A DNA stretch of 64,000 bases from Hydnum rufescens UP504 (lineage: Eukaryota > Basidiomycota > Agaricomycetes > Cantharellales > Hydnaceae): NCBI GenBank assembly GCA_014904985.1, contig MU128957.1:233213-297212 (forward strand). Reading direction: 5' to 3'. The notes under the pieces were generated by a model. That model had not been told where the DNA came from. It saw nothing but the letters and a program-made list of their open reading frames with translations, and ran no database searches. Shown here piece by piece: positions 34,490 through 45,884 of this stretch (position 1 is the stretch's first letter; every line of letters begins with the position of its first letter). A program made the position numbers and the translations under genes.

Positions 34490-35886
34490 GGACTATTGCA
34501 CCCGCCCAACCGCCCCCCGCACGCCAAAGCAATGATCAAGACACTGTCGTCGACCGTCGAGGGACATGCGGTGGTCGTCGTCGATTACCAGTCTCATGCC
34601 CCGCGCATGCTGAAGAAATCAACGACGAGCGCATGACAAGACACCACACCCCAGCCTCGCTGGGTGCGTGATAAGGTATGTGTATATTATCATCTCGCCT
34701 TCGCAAAGAGGCAGCTCTTAAGCTGCCCTTTTGCATAGCTTTGCTTCTTACTAACTATTCGCACTTGTTTCATACAGGGTCTCTCTCTGCTATCCCCCCT
34801 CCTGCACGCTTCAACTGACGTACGGACGCCGACAAATGACGATCCCGTCGCCACCGTGGGCGACGTGGTCATATGACCCCGCATGATGAAAGAAACCGAC
34901 GATAAAGCACCCGAAACAGGAAACCACACCCAGCTTTGCTGGGTGTGTAATAAGTAAGTTTATTTGTCCTTTATCTCATCTTGCGCAAAAAGGCAGCTTC
35001 AGGCTACCCTTTTGTGCTGCTTTAATCACATACTAATACTCGTTTTCATTTCAGGGACTACACTAGTCCTAACCGTACCTCCGCCCCCACTTCACATGAT
35101 GACAACGACGGCAATGCGTTGTTGTCATTGCGAACGACCGCGGGTCTTACGACCCCATACAACTGAAGATCCCAAGAATCCAAACTGCCGCACGATCAGC
35201 AGACACCACACCCCAGCATTGCTGGGGTGTGGTGATAAGGTAAGTCCCTTCATTCTTACCTCTCCTTTAGCGCGAACAGGGCTGCTTTAAGCTGCCCTTT
35301 TCGCGCTACATTAATTTAGGAAGACCCCCATGAAATGGAGAATAACGGAGGAACCAGGGCACCCATGTACACAAAAATTTCTGTGCATGGGCTCCTAGGT
35401 TCTCTCCAACATATTTCCCCTTCAGGTCGTGTGCCCTATGCCTGTAGGCACCGGGCGCATGTAATATTTTTTTTGTGAATTCAATTTTGTATATATTTGT
35501 AGTCCTTTCTTTGTACTAAAAATAGAGATAGTCTGCGTTCCAATTAGCAGCCAACAAAAGCCCCGCAATGAAGATAGAGTTCGAGTGAACATGTGATTTC
35601 CAAATAAGGAAATTCTTCCGCCTTTAAATGAGCAGCCCCAGCAGGCTGATTTCTGGTGCACGGCCATCATTGGGGCTGCCCACTGTCCTGTCCAGTGATC
35701 CCGCTGGCTGGAGGGGCAAGTACCGATTGATGCTGCTGAGTTTTTTGGATGCAGCGGATCCAAATCATTTATTTGAATGGGCGATGACCGATGCAGTAAC
35801 CCCAAACCCCGATGGACATGAAGGTGAATGCCGAATGATGCCAGCTTGTCAAAGAGCTGAGGGGTTTTTCATGGGGCAGTGGCTCA
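34490..35886 (+). repeat. left arm of palindrome with intron-like array
   Basis: Inverted match to 35996-37440. Holds three units, each with an exon-like part ending in a hairpin, then a GT-AG interval: 34676-34777 (102 nt, TACTAAC at 34749-34755), 34954-35054 (101 nt, TACTAAT at 35031-35037) and 35240-35319 (80 nt). Exon-end hairpins follow CCACACCC..GCTGGGTGTGG. Each intron has a hairpin with a GCAGC/GCTGC core near 34703-34733, 34984-35020 and 35269-35307. Exon lengths (176 and 185) do not keep a frame. CpG is abundant. Confidence 0.7.
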
Positions 35887-35911
35887 NNNNNNNNNNNNNN
35901 NNNNNNNNNNN
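35887..35911. other. 25-base run of N
   Basis: The gap lies in the loop of the palindrome, between the left arm and the inverted copy of the right-end segment. The true loop length is unknown. Confidence 0.99.
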
Positions 35912-35995
35912 ACATGCCCCACATGTCTTAAGAACCTACCATGGCCCCCTGGGGCCTCCTGAATATTAGGGCCATGGACCCATGCCAGGGGATTT

Positions 35996-37440
35996 TTGAG
36001 ACACTGGCCCCATGAAAAACCCCCCTCAGCTCTTTGACAAGCTGGCATCATTCCAGGCATTCACCTTCATGTCCATCGGGGTTCGGGGTTACTGCATCGG
36101 TCATCGCCCATTCAAATAAATGATTTGGATCCGCTGCATCCAAAAAACTCAGCAGCATCCATCGGTACGTGCCCCCTCCGGCAGCGGGATCACTGGACAG
36201 GACAGTGGGCAGCCCCAAATGATGGCCGTGCACCAGAAATCAGCCTGCTGGGGCTGCTCATTTAAAGGCGGAAGAATTTCCTTATTTGGAAATCACATGT
36301 TCACTCGAACTCTATCTTCATTGCGGGGCTTTTGTTGGCTGCTAATTGGACAGCAGACTATCTCTATTTTATAGTACAAAGAAAGGACTACAAATATATA
36401 CAAAATTGAATTCACAAAAAAAAATATTACATGCGCCCGGTGCCTACAGGCATAGGGCACACGACCTGAAGGGGAAATATGTTGGAGAGAACCTAGGAGC
36501 CCATGCACAGAAATTTTCGTGTACATGGGTGCCCTGGTTCCTCCGTTATTCTCCATTTCATGGGGGTCTTCCTAAATTAATGTAGCGCGAAAAGGGCAGC
36601 TTAAAGCAGCCCTGTTCGCGCTAAAGGAGAGGTAAGAATGAAGGGACTTACCTTATCACCACACCCCAGCAATGCTGGGTGTGGTGTCCTGCTGATCGTG
36701 CGGCAGTTTGGATCTTTCGGGATCTTCAGTTGTATGGGGTCGTAAGACCGCGGTCGTTCGCAATGACAACAACGGCATTGCCGTCGTTGTCATCATGTGA
36801 AGTGGGGGCGGAGGGTACGGTTAGGACTAGTGTAGTCCCTGAAATGAAAACGAAGTATTAGTATGTGATTAAAGCAGCACAAAAAGGGTAGCCTGAAGCT
36901 GCCCTTTTTGCGCAAGATGAGATAAAGGACAAATAAACTTACCTTATTACCACACCCCAGCAAAGCTGGGGTGTGGTTTCCTGTTTCGGGTGCTTTATCG
37001 TCGGTTTCTTTCATCATGCGGGGTCATATGACCCACGTCGCCCACGGTGGCGACGGGATCGTCATTTGTCGGCGTCCGTACCGTCAGGTTGAAGCGCGCG
37101 AGGAGGGGGGATAGCAGAGAGAGACCCTGTAATGAAACAAGTGCGAATAGTTAGTAAAGAAGCAAAGCTACGCAAAAAGGGCAGCTTAAGAGCTGCCCTC
37201 TTTGCGAAAGGCAGATGAGATAATATTAACACATACCTTATCACCGCACCCCAGCGAGGCTGGGGTGTGGTGTCTTGCTCATGGCGACTCTCGTTGATTT
37301 CTTCAGCTGCGCGGGGGCATGAGACTGGTAATCGCACGGACGACCACCGCATCGTCCCCATCGACGGCGACGACGTGATCTTGATCAGGTTGGCTGTCGA
37401 GGTCCGGGCCGTTGGGCGGGCTGGGGGCGGGGCGGCTCCG
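35996..37440 (-). repeat. right arm of palindrome with intron-like array
   Basis: Complement of the left arm. Intron-like intervals on the minus strand are 36651 to 36572 (80 nt), 36942 to 36839 (104 nt) and 37236 to 37127 (110 nt), each starting GTAAGT or GTATGT and ending AG. The right arm repairs a 1-base loss at the middle 5' splice site of the left arm. Arm differences are small substitutions and 1-5 bp indels. Confidence 0.7.
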
Positions 37441-37462
37441 GGGCGGGGTTTGGTAGATCACT

Positions 37463-40250
37463 CAAATGGTGTCAGTTAGCTCTGGAAAACTGCTACAGCC
37501 AGCTCTCTCCTTTCCATGCTGGTTGCTTTTTCTCTGGCCTTGCCTTGGAACTTCACTGGATTTCTCCACCCCAAACCAGAGTGCTTGCTCTTTTAATACT
37601 TGAACCACGATAATGGACTGCATGAATGGTCCTGCAGCAAGGGCTGTCAACTATTCTATCAGATCACCCTGACCCCAGTTGGTGACTTTTGGAACAAACA
37701 ATATGCATATGTGGTGTGGCCGTGTGGCAACACTGCCAACCCTTAGAGGTATTTCAGTTCACCTTGATCCCAGAGCAAATAAATTGGGTTTAACTCTGAG
37801 CAGAGCACAGCCTGCTCTGCTAAACCAGTCAGAAAAATCAAAGTCTAAAACCATGCTTGATGGCCCAAGGTTCATTTACAGCAAATGCTCACAATCTAAC
37901 AAGCCTAATGCATTCTTAGCTGCTGCCACTCACTGCCTTGGGCAGTGGCTCATCAGCAAACATCGTCACAAGGCCTCCCTGGAGGGAGGGAGCCAGGGGG
38001 AAAACTTCTCAGCCCAGTGGCACAGGGCATTTTGACTTTGCTTGCACTCACACTTGTCTCTTCTGACCCAGATATGCATGCAGGGGTGGGTTAAAATCCC
38101 CCTCCCTAACCGCCACTCACCCCCCTCAGAAGGTGCCAGCAGGAAGGCTGTGAAGCTGAATCCTTCACTTTACAATGTTGTCCATGTTGAAGGATTGGAT
38201 GCCCATGGTGAATCAGCAACTTGGCCCAAGATACCCCCACCAAACTGCAGGTAGTTCTACTTTATCTTTCACATTCAGTATTCTGAGCACCAGTCTGAGG
38301 TTTGAGAGCCTGAAGTCACAAAAAACATCATCAAAGACTTCATTCTTCTGGAAGATGCCACTGCTGCAGTCATGACCAATGGTATCTTTATGTGCTCTTG
38401 GATCCCTCCTCACTATTTATTTGCAGGAATTTGTCTTTATGAAACCTGTGAAGATGGGTGTTGCAAGGAGCTCTGTCAAGGAAATTACAACCCTTGGTCC
38501 TCACATTGAGCTGGACCCACAAGTGCTAACAGAGCAAGTCTCACCTTTCTCAGTTTTGTGAACTATCTACTGAGAATGTTATAAAGTCTGGCAGAGCCCT
38601 TCCTGGGATTAAGTCTGTCAAAGGCCCTCTTCTTCATCTGCCTGGGCCCGGGGGGCAGACCTTGCCCCACAAGTCTCTGAAGAAAAAGAGAACTCTATCC
38701 TTGACCTCCCATTTCCAAAACAAGCCAGGATGGACAAGGATAAAGCATGAAAGCCATGTATCTGAAGCATGGACAGTGATGATGAATATTCCGTGGTGTT
38801 AGCCACCTGCTCCTGCTCCCATCCTAAAGCTGTTGTCTCATCTTTATCTAATTGTCTGCCTAGCTCAACAATTGCCAAAAGGCAAGGTGAAGGCAAAGAT
38901 GAAGGTCATGATGAAGTATGTCAGAATCCATCCTGGTTGTTGTTGGCAGATGACAGACCTTTAACCCTGTTAAAAAGCTTCAACATCTCAGATGATGAGC
39001 CTGCTCCCTCCCCCAGAGTCTTCCCCACCTCCCCAGCCCAGAGTCACCCTTCTGTTTAATCACACAAATAAGCTCTTACAAAAACATCCACAACTTATTC
39101 TCATCCCCATTGCTGGACCTGCACATGGCCACCCTGAGTCGATCCTCACATGACCCACTCAATATGAATTCTGGTGAACCTCAGGCCAACCAACGCCTGA
39201 CCTGAGCTAAAGGTGCCTGTGCAATATCCCCTATGACATTTCACTCCAACAAGATTGTCAATGAGCTCCAGATATACTCTTACTTGGAGGTTATAGGCAT
39301 GTCTTCAACCCCAGTCAGATGGCCCATGATGGTACCAACCAGACAATTTGGTGCTCGCTGGAATTTCCATCGCCATGTCTATTGCAGCTGCTTACTTCAC
39401 CAGATCTTCCCTCACTTCATTATCCATGAAGGGTTTGAAGTGATTGAGGATGTCGGCAAAGGCATGGTTTGACACTGTGAAGAACCTTAGAGGAATCTTG
39501 TTCTTAGAGGGCATACAATCTTGCCTCTTTGCAGAATTTATATGGAGATTCAATGACATGATGAAATTAGTTGTGAGTACTTTTCTTTTCCTCCAGGCAA
39601 GTCTGAGCTGAGCTGGACCTCTTCTTAGGAACCCAACAAGGGGGATGGAGGGCTTGACAGCCTTCTTGGATCTATGATGCACAACCTGCCGCTTGGAAGC
39701 CAGCGCTCCACCATAGATGTCCCACTTGCAGACCAACCCTGGCCGACATTGATTCATGATGTGCCTGTCAGGCAGGGATACTGGGGCTTGCCTCTAGCTA
39801 TTAACACCATCTTGTCCTTTCCCTAGATGAACTTCCCTCTCCGCCCATGAACACTTGAGTTATTAAAGTGACTATCAAGGTTTGCCTTGATGTGTGGCTA
39901 CCTTGGGCAAATTGTAAAACTCAAGAGGTGTGTTTTTTTTTGGCAGGCTGCGATGAGAGGAGACTCAAGAACTCTTCAAAGGCACTCAAAGGCAAGTTAC
40001 AGCAGGCCAATACAAGCCTGACATAGGCCAATGGTTGTTTCTCAATTCCAGGAGGTACTTCCACCACACTCTCGAGTCCTTCTCCCCTCAGTTGAGCGCC
40101 GGAGCTTAGCCACATCACATACAGGCCCCTGGTTGAGAGCCTTGCACTGATGCCCTAAAGCACTTAAGTCGAGAGGCTACCAGCCCTCATTGAACTCCGT
40201 CTCCAGGTGTAGAGTTGAGCCTTTGGAGTCCAACGATGAGCTCCTTAGCT
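37463..40250 (+). pseudogene. inverted copy B of the unknown gene at 29371-32105
   Basis: Runs in the opposite direction to copy A and matches it from the complement of about 32240 downward. Shared peptide segments include SKSKTMLDGPRF, MHSHLSLLTQ, FMKPVKMGVARSSVK and AKDEGHDEV-like stretches. Frames differ from copy A because of many single-base indels, so neither copy is intact. Some CpGs survive here where copy A has TpG or CpA, for example in AACCACGATAATGG near 37605. It is cargo of the 7854-bp element. Confidence 0.55.
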
Positions 40251-40699
40251 TGGCATGCGTTCATTCATATGCCAGGTGGGCCAAAATGCACTGATAAACA
40301 TGGAGGAAACCTCAAGATGATGAGGATCAGGGTCATTGATCTCCACTATTCTGTTGTGATTTTGGTGACTGGAGAGCTTGCACGTACACACTCTTGCTCA
40401 CACTTTGTATCACAGCCTTCCATCCTGAGCAAATTTGTTGTGCCCAGAGTTCTGAGGGTCCTTTCTCACCATGAGGTACTCAGCATCACTCAGCTTCTAA
40501 GCATTGTAAACTTGCCTAGCCGCATGGGGTCCAGGTCACTTCACCTCACTTTCATCAGCTCTATGCTCCTTTCACTTTGTGGCACCCCAGCTCACTTCAC
40601 AGCATTCAATTGCTTCCACGACTTTGTGGAGCATGTTCACGTCTCATTGCATTTGTCTCCACTTCTCCGCCCATGCTGTAATATTACACATAATAAGCC

Positions 40700-42050
40700 T
40701 GGGTACTTACTGAGCCAAATTTGTATCATCAAGGGTGGCAGAGCGTGCCATTGCCAGCGTATATGATCAGGACCAGATGGCATATATTGGGGATTTCACA
40801 ACAACGTGGACCATGTGACTGATCTGCATGCTCTGTATTGATCCCTGATATGGCCCCACACGTAATCTCGAGTATCATGTACACAATTTCCTTGGAATTG
40901 TCTAAGTCCCAACCTCTCAAACGTCAAGTTTCAGTGAGTCCCAACAATTTCTAATGGACACTTCAACTAGGAGAATGGACAAACAAGTTGAAATCATGCG
41001 AGTGATACAAAGGACGGAAATCACAGTCACCCAGAGAGTATGTCTTGCACAGCCTATGAGCCAAATGGCTGTAATTCCACCCCCACAGATGATATTCGTC
41101 TCTCCAAAAATTCAAGGCTGATCAGCAAAAACCTCCCCAATAAACTGTTCAACCCAACCCTTTTGATTGCTGACCAGTCCAGGCATTGGGGGTGCAGTAC
41201 AATGAGACCATGTGCAGTCCTGTTGGGTGGCCATGCATGACTGACAGTTGTTCGCACCATTGCCACCAATGCAGTTCTCATACTTGTGAACATTGGCGCT
41301 AGGTGGAGAGAAGAATGCAATTCTACAATACGTTTTGACCCGAGAGTCCAATTTGAGGGTCTACTGGATGTCCCAAGGTTCTTTGGTTGCTACCACAATG
41401 ACATAGTAGGACAGCCTGTAATAAATTAAATATAACTCAGTACTGTCTGTCACTGTAACTAAATGACTCCTCAATAGGATGCCCCAACTGGTGGAGTGCC
41501 TTTTGCCAGTCACTGGCTGATTATCGGTAAGTCTCAATGATGGGAATTGTATTGGATCTCAAGCCAGAGGTGGATATTTTGGACACACTACCACAGCCCG
41601 TGAAATGGCAGACGAAGAGGATAGATGATGAAGCGAGGAGGGTAAATGAAAGGGATGTGCAGATGAGTTGACATGGATGAAAACAGTTGGTGTGGACCAA
41701 AGGCGGTACCCACAGGGTGAAAGAGCCCAAAGAGACAAAGGGAGGTCAGTAAAGACGTTGTAGTGATGCGCATGAGGTTGGATCTCACTGAATCGAACAG
41801 GATGGCCATGACGTTTATCATCAGATGAAGTCATGTGTGCCGTTCACAGATCTTGATGATTGAAGCCTACCCCAGAACATGACTCATGCGGTGAGGTATA
41901 GATTTGACTTGTGGCATCATGGATTCAACTTGTGACAGCAATTGCGCATAGCAGATTTGACTTGCCAGACATAGGCATTATTGGACTTGCAAGAAGTAGC
42001 AGCATTTGACTGTTTGTGGGGCATAGCAGATGAACTCTGGATAGGTTGAT
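40700..42050 (-). pseudogene. inverted copy of the 3' part of the 25760-28770 gene
   Basis: Complementary to about 27770-29050. Recognisable parts are the segment with KYENCIGGNGANNCQS near 41230-41290 and the AVVVCPKYPPL end near 41565. A shortened heptad tract at 41905-42040 has a handful of degenerate units against about 22 in the source. Reading frames are broken. Confidence 0.5.
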
Positions 42051-42252
42051 ACTCTTCCTCTCTTTGGGTTGTGTCTCAAAAATCCCCTGGCATGGGTCCA
42101 TGGGCCCTAATATTCAGGAGGCCCCAGGGGGCCATGGTAGGTTCTTAAGACATGTGGGGCCATGCGCCTATGGGTCTATTAGACATACTATTTTACCAGA
42201 AAAACACTACCTAATTAGATACGGAAATAGGGCTGCCTAAGGTGCAATTAGT

Positions 42253-43062
42253 CAATCCTAGCTCCCTGATTCCAAAAGTTTTATAAGAAATTGGCAATTT
42301 TCTCCAAAATAACAAGCTCACTCGGCTTGCTGTCTTCTTTTTCATCAGCAGATGTGCCATCTGTGGCTATATCTGATACATATGCCTCATCATCATTGTC
42401 CTTAAGCTCACTTGAGGGCTGATCTTGCTGGATTACTCATGATGCCATGATCCTAAGCACCACCTTAGGCTCCATTTGCTGAGTCTCAAAATATTGGACT
42501 CACAGCTGAAGAGATTTTATGATTTCATCACTCAAAGATCAGTCACACTCCCATCCTTCAGGAAAATCTTTGGTGCCCTTGGCCATTGAAATTGCCCAAC
42601 CCAAGGTGAGAGCACCACTTGTCAGATGCAATTGGCCAGATCCAACTGACAGAGCACCCTCACACTTGCTTGGGGAAAAGGTTGGCCATCATCACCCAGT
42701 GCCATGCTCAATGCCAAGTTTCATGTAGTCAACTCAGCTCCTGAATCATGTGTGAAAATTGCCTTGAGTCCAAACAAACACAACACAGTGAGCACCAGAG
42801 TCTGTTTCCAGAATCAGTGCACTGTGGTTTGTTTGGGTGCAGGGGTGTGGGCAATTGGCTCAGGTGATTGAGCAACCCCCTGATTCTTCTGAGGCAGCTG
42901 GGGTCTGGGGAAAAAAACACAGCCTGCATGGCAAGCTCTGCCACAATGACAATGGTTCCACAGCTCAAGGTGGGAGCAGCAAGCACTGTGCACCAGCAGT
43001 GGAGTGGGTACACAGCCCAAAGGTACTTTGTTTTTCACACATATGGCAATGCAAAAGGGCAA
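42253..43062 (-). pseudogene. probable N-terminal part of the interrupted TET/JBP-like gene
   Basis: Because of the exact 8-bp duplication, this sequence joined 34390 before the insertion, so it lies just upstream of the dioxygenase gene. Minus-strand reading gives an acidic stretch (ELKDNDDEAYVSDIATDG) and KEDSKPSELVILEKIANFL, then stops. Further upstream, a frame has the cysteine-rich NHCHCGRACHAGC (42814-43062). I cannot prove that all of this is one gene; the acidic part is coding-like, the cysteine-rich part less so. Confidence 0.35.
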
Positions 43063-43318
43063 TGCTCACTGCCTCTGCTTGGTCTCACCTTCATTTTTTT
43101 ACCATTTGATCATTTGCTCTAGATGAAAACTTATGCAAGGGGACCCACAACTTACAGCCCATGTCAGTTCAGCTTGAGTGACAGTGTGGCCAAGCTGCAA
43201 CCCAGGACCTGAGAAAACTGCAACTTGCCAAATGATAAATCACCACCCCACAACCTTCCAAGTGCCAAACCACTGAGACAAATTCACATGCTGCAACCTG
43301 CCTATAGCCCATGCAACT

Positions 43319-43354
43319 GCACCAAAAGAGCAGCTAGCACTGCTCTTTTGGTGC
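43319..43354. repeat. isolated hairpin like those of the intron arrays
   Basis: Perfect 15-bp stem GCACCAAAAGAGCAG with a 6-base loop. The stem resembles the intron hairpins at 63287-63326 (CCAAAAGAGCAGC), but stands alone here without flanking splice sites. Confidence 0.6.
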
Positions 43355-43599
43355 TGTCTGCTTTTGTCACCCATCACTTCCTTCTTGTGATTCAGTGCTC
43401 CTTGCCCCCTTCCTCAGGCCTAACCTTCCAATCCAACAATGCAGCCTATGGTGCCAGCCCCTCAGTATCCTCACAGCTGGAAGCAGATCACAAATCTCTC
43501 CTCAATTCTGTGCTCTCCCAATGGCAACCCTGCCCTCCATCCATCTCTCACAAGTGCCAATGACTTGCACTCAGATGCACCACCCACTCCACACTTGCA

Positions 43600-45884
43600 C
43601 TAGAGCCAGCATCATTTGTGGGATCCCAATGCCCCCCTCAGTCCCAATGATAATGCCTCTGGCTCCCTCTTAACAGCCCCACCCCATCACTTTCAACTCC
43701 TTGCATTCCAGATTTGTCATCCACAGATCATTCTTCCACTCACACAACTCTTGATATGCAATCCATCCCTCCTCCTCTCCAGGATCTGCACACAGGCAAG
43801 ATCATCTCTGAAGATGACTGGCTCCACTACAAAGTGGCACCAGTGCATGAGATCTACTGCTGCCTCTAGGTCTTGTCATGGCCCAAGTGTGTCCACTACC
43901 ATAGATGGTGTGCTCCTTCATATTGTTCACATCAGAGCCTATCCTCTAACCTTTTGCACTCATGACAATCATCAGTCACATCCTCTGCTGATGGCCAGCA
44001 GTCAACCACTATAGAAGAAGGATTGGAAGCCCTGATGACTGTCAAATCAAACTCTGGTTCAGCCAGTATGTAGATGGGAGACTGTATTTCTGTTGTTATT
44101 CAATGGGCTGGTTCACTCTGATGGTTGATCACTCTCTAACAAGATGTGTATGGTATTTAGTGAGGATAAATTGTGATATGGACTAGCTATAGTCAATGAT
44201 ATATTGTGAGATGCTTCTGAAAGGCTTATATGTATTGTGTTGGGTCATTTACTCCTATTTTTGTGTACCTGTTTGTGTCCTCCTGGTCAAAATGTGGATT
44301 TTCAAGAGAGTTCTAGACTAGTATATGCTTGATTCAGTGTGTTAATATGTTTCTTTCTCCTTCCTGACTTGACTTCATTATTACTTACTTCTCCTTGGAT
44401 GTCCAGCAACTCTAACCTTAGGTCCTGCAACTATCCTTGGCTTAGTATTTCATGTAGAGGGCTTCCAGTGACTTAGTCTTAACAACCTTGCATATGACTT
44501 AGCTCCAGATGGCTTTTTAGATCAGTACTTTCTTCAGATGCAAGCAGATTTGTAGACAGTAGTATATTCCCAGTAGTGAGGAGATGGGGGGATACAGGAA
44601 AATCTACCAGCTTTTATACCTTTCCAAGGTGGCTGTGTTTAGAGAGAAATGACTCACTCATATGTGAGTCATATGTAAGAACAATAGGGTTGTTAAGGTA
44701 GGTGAGTCATTCATAAACAGAAAAATAGGGTTGCTAAGGAGGTTTTATCTTTCATAAAGTGGTTGCAAGGAAGGTGAGTCATTCATAAACAGAACAATAG
44801 GGTTGCTAAGGAGGTGTTATCTTGATATCTGTGAAGTTCTAGAAGTTATTTGTGGCAATGGGAGATGAAATCAAAGGATATTTCTGAGTTCTTGGAGATT
44901 AATTTGTCTGTAGTTCAGTGGTTAAGATGTTTCTATCACTGGTTAATAATGGAAACAAATGTGCATGAGGTTGGATTCGATATGGAAACTGTGGTTTATA
45001 TCCATTATAGGTGTGCTTGGTATCATTCAATGTGAATTTTTAACATATTTCTGGGTGCAGTGGTTCCAAGAGGATTGGATGTGAACTGATGGAGAAATTC
45101 ATAAAATACTGAAGGGTGTTGATTCTGATAGTAATATCATTCCGTAGAGTGCAGTTTTGATCTGTTCTTTGTATTTCTAATACCATTCAATGCGGATTTT
45201 TAACATCTCTCCAGGTGCGGTGGTTCCAAGAGGATTAGACATGAACTGATGGAGAAATTCATGTAGTACTGGAAATTCCAGATTTTGATAGTAAAATCAG
45301 TCTGGAGAGTGCAGTTTTGGTCCGTTCAACTTGTGTTTGGTACCATTTGAAAGGTGTAAATTGTATATTTCTAAGCATTATTTGGGCATACATTTATGAT
45401 CAAAACTGATGGAGTAATTGAATGAATTCTGTTTTCATGCATAGCCATAATTAATTTCATAATAGGTCACATGATTGTTCCATAGGCTGGGACCAATAGA
45501 AATTTGCATTTTCTGATACTGGATGTTTTTATCTTCCACACCACATCAGCTGGATCTGCCCACTCCTCATGCCCATGCCCATCCTCTTCACAATTCCAGC
45601 AACCCCAACCTGCACATGCCCTGTGGCATTCCTCACAAGTGCAGGAGTCCAAGAGTCAGAAGACCACATCACAATTTTGTCAAGGTCTGCCTCCTGGTTC
45701 TACCAAAAAGGCTTTGGTGATGCAGTCTATCAGAGCCATGTGCTCAACCTCACAAGCAGCCCCAACCTCTGATGTCATCCAAGCCAGCTATGCTGGGGCA
45801 TCATGGATGCTGGGCTTGGTGATCTCAAGTTGTGTGCACTCAATCCTGATCAGGAATGATGCTCTCAAGCCCACATGTGGTTAG
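43600..45884 (+). pseudogene. unknown decayed gene split by an LTR-like insertion
   Basis: Left of the insertion (up to 44009) a plus-strand reading gives HTGKIISEDDWLHYKVAPVH; right of it (from 45545) SAGSAHSSCPCPSSSQFQ, LPPGSTKKALVMQSIRAM and YAGASWMLGLVISSC up to TAG at 45882. Deleting the insert and one copy of ACCAC joins the two sides. The C-terminal part looks like real coding sequence, but I do not recognise the family. Left-side frames are broken. Confidence 0.3.
44010..45539 (-). mobile_element. LTR-like unit, copy 1, TSD ACCAC
   Basis: Inverted relative of 58099-59668. ACCAC flanks both sides (44005-44009, 45540-45544). In its own direction it starts GTGGAAGAT and ends CTTCTATA, so it lacks the usual TG..CA ends. 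Two units of about 160 bp with a CATTCAATGCGGATTTTTAAC-like core (near 45020 and 45185) repeat inside. A TATA-like stretch lies at 44611-44620 on the minus strand. It holds no coding region; a solo LTR is the simplest reading. Confidence 0.6.

Larger units (their letters stand above)
34391..42244. mobile_element. 7854-bp TIR element, 8-bp TSD CAATTAGT
   Basis: The terminal inverted repeats are 79 bp without a mismatch (34391-34469, 42166-42244) and start CACCTTAGGCAGCCC. CAATTAGT precedes the left end (34383-34390) and follows the right end (42245-42252). An 8-bp duplication fits KDZ/Zisupton or hAT; I see no transposase inside, so the element is non-autonomous. Cargo in order: a palindrome of intron-like units (34490-37440) around a sequence gap, then an inverted copy of the neighbouring genes (37463 to about 42050). 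A segment near the right end (42055-42165) recurs inverted at 35912-35995. Perfect ends and many CpGs on the left mark a recent insertion. Confidence 0.85.

Noticed and set aside
34490..37440. CRISPR-like array
   Set aside because: Unit spacing near 280 bp, palindromic units and GT-AG signals do not fit CRISPR, and the host is a eukaryote.
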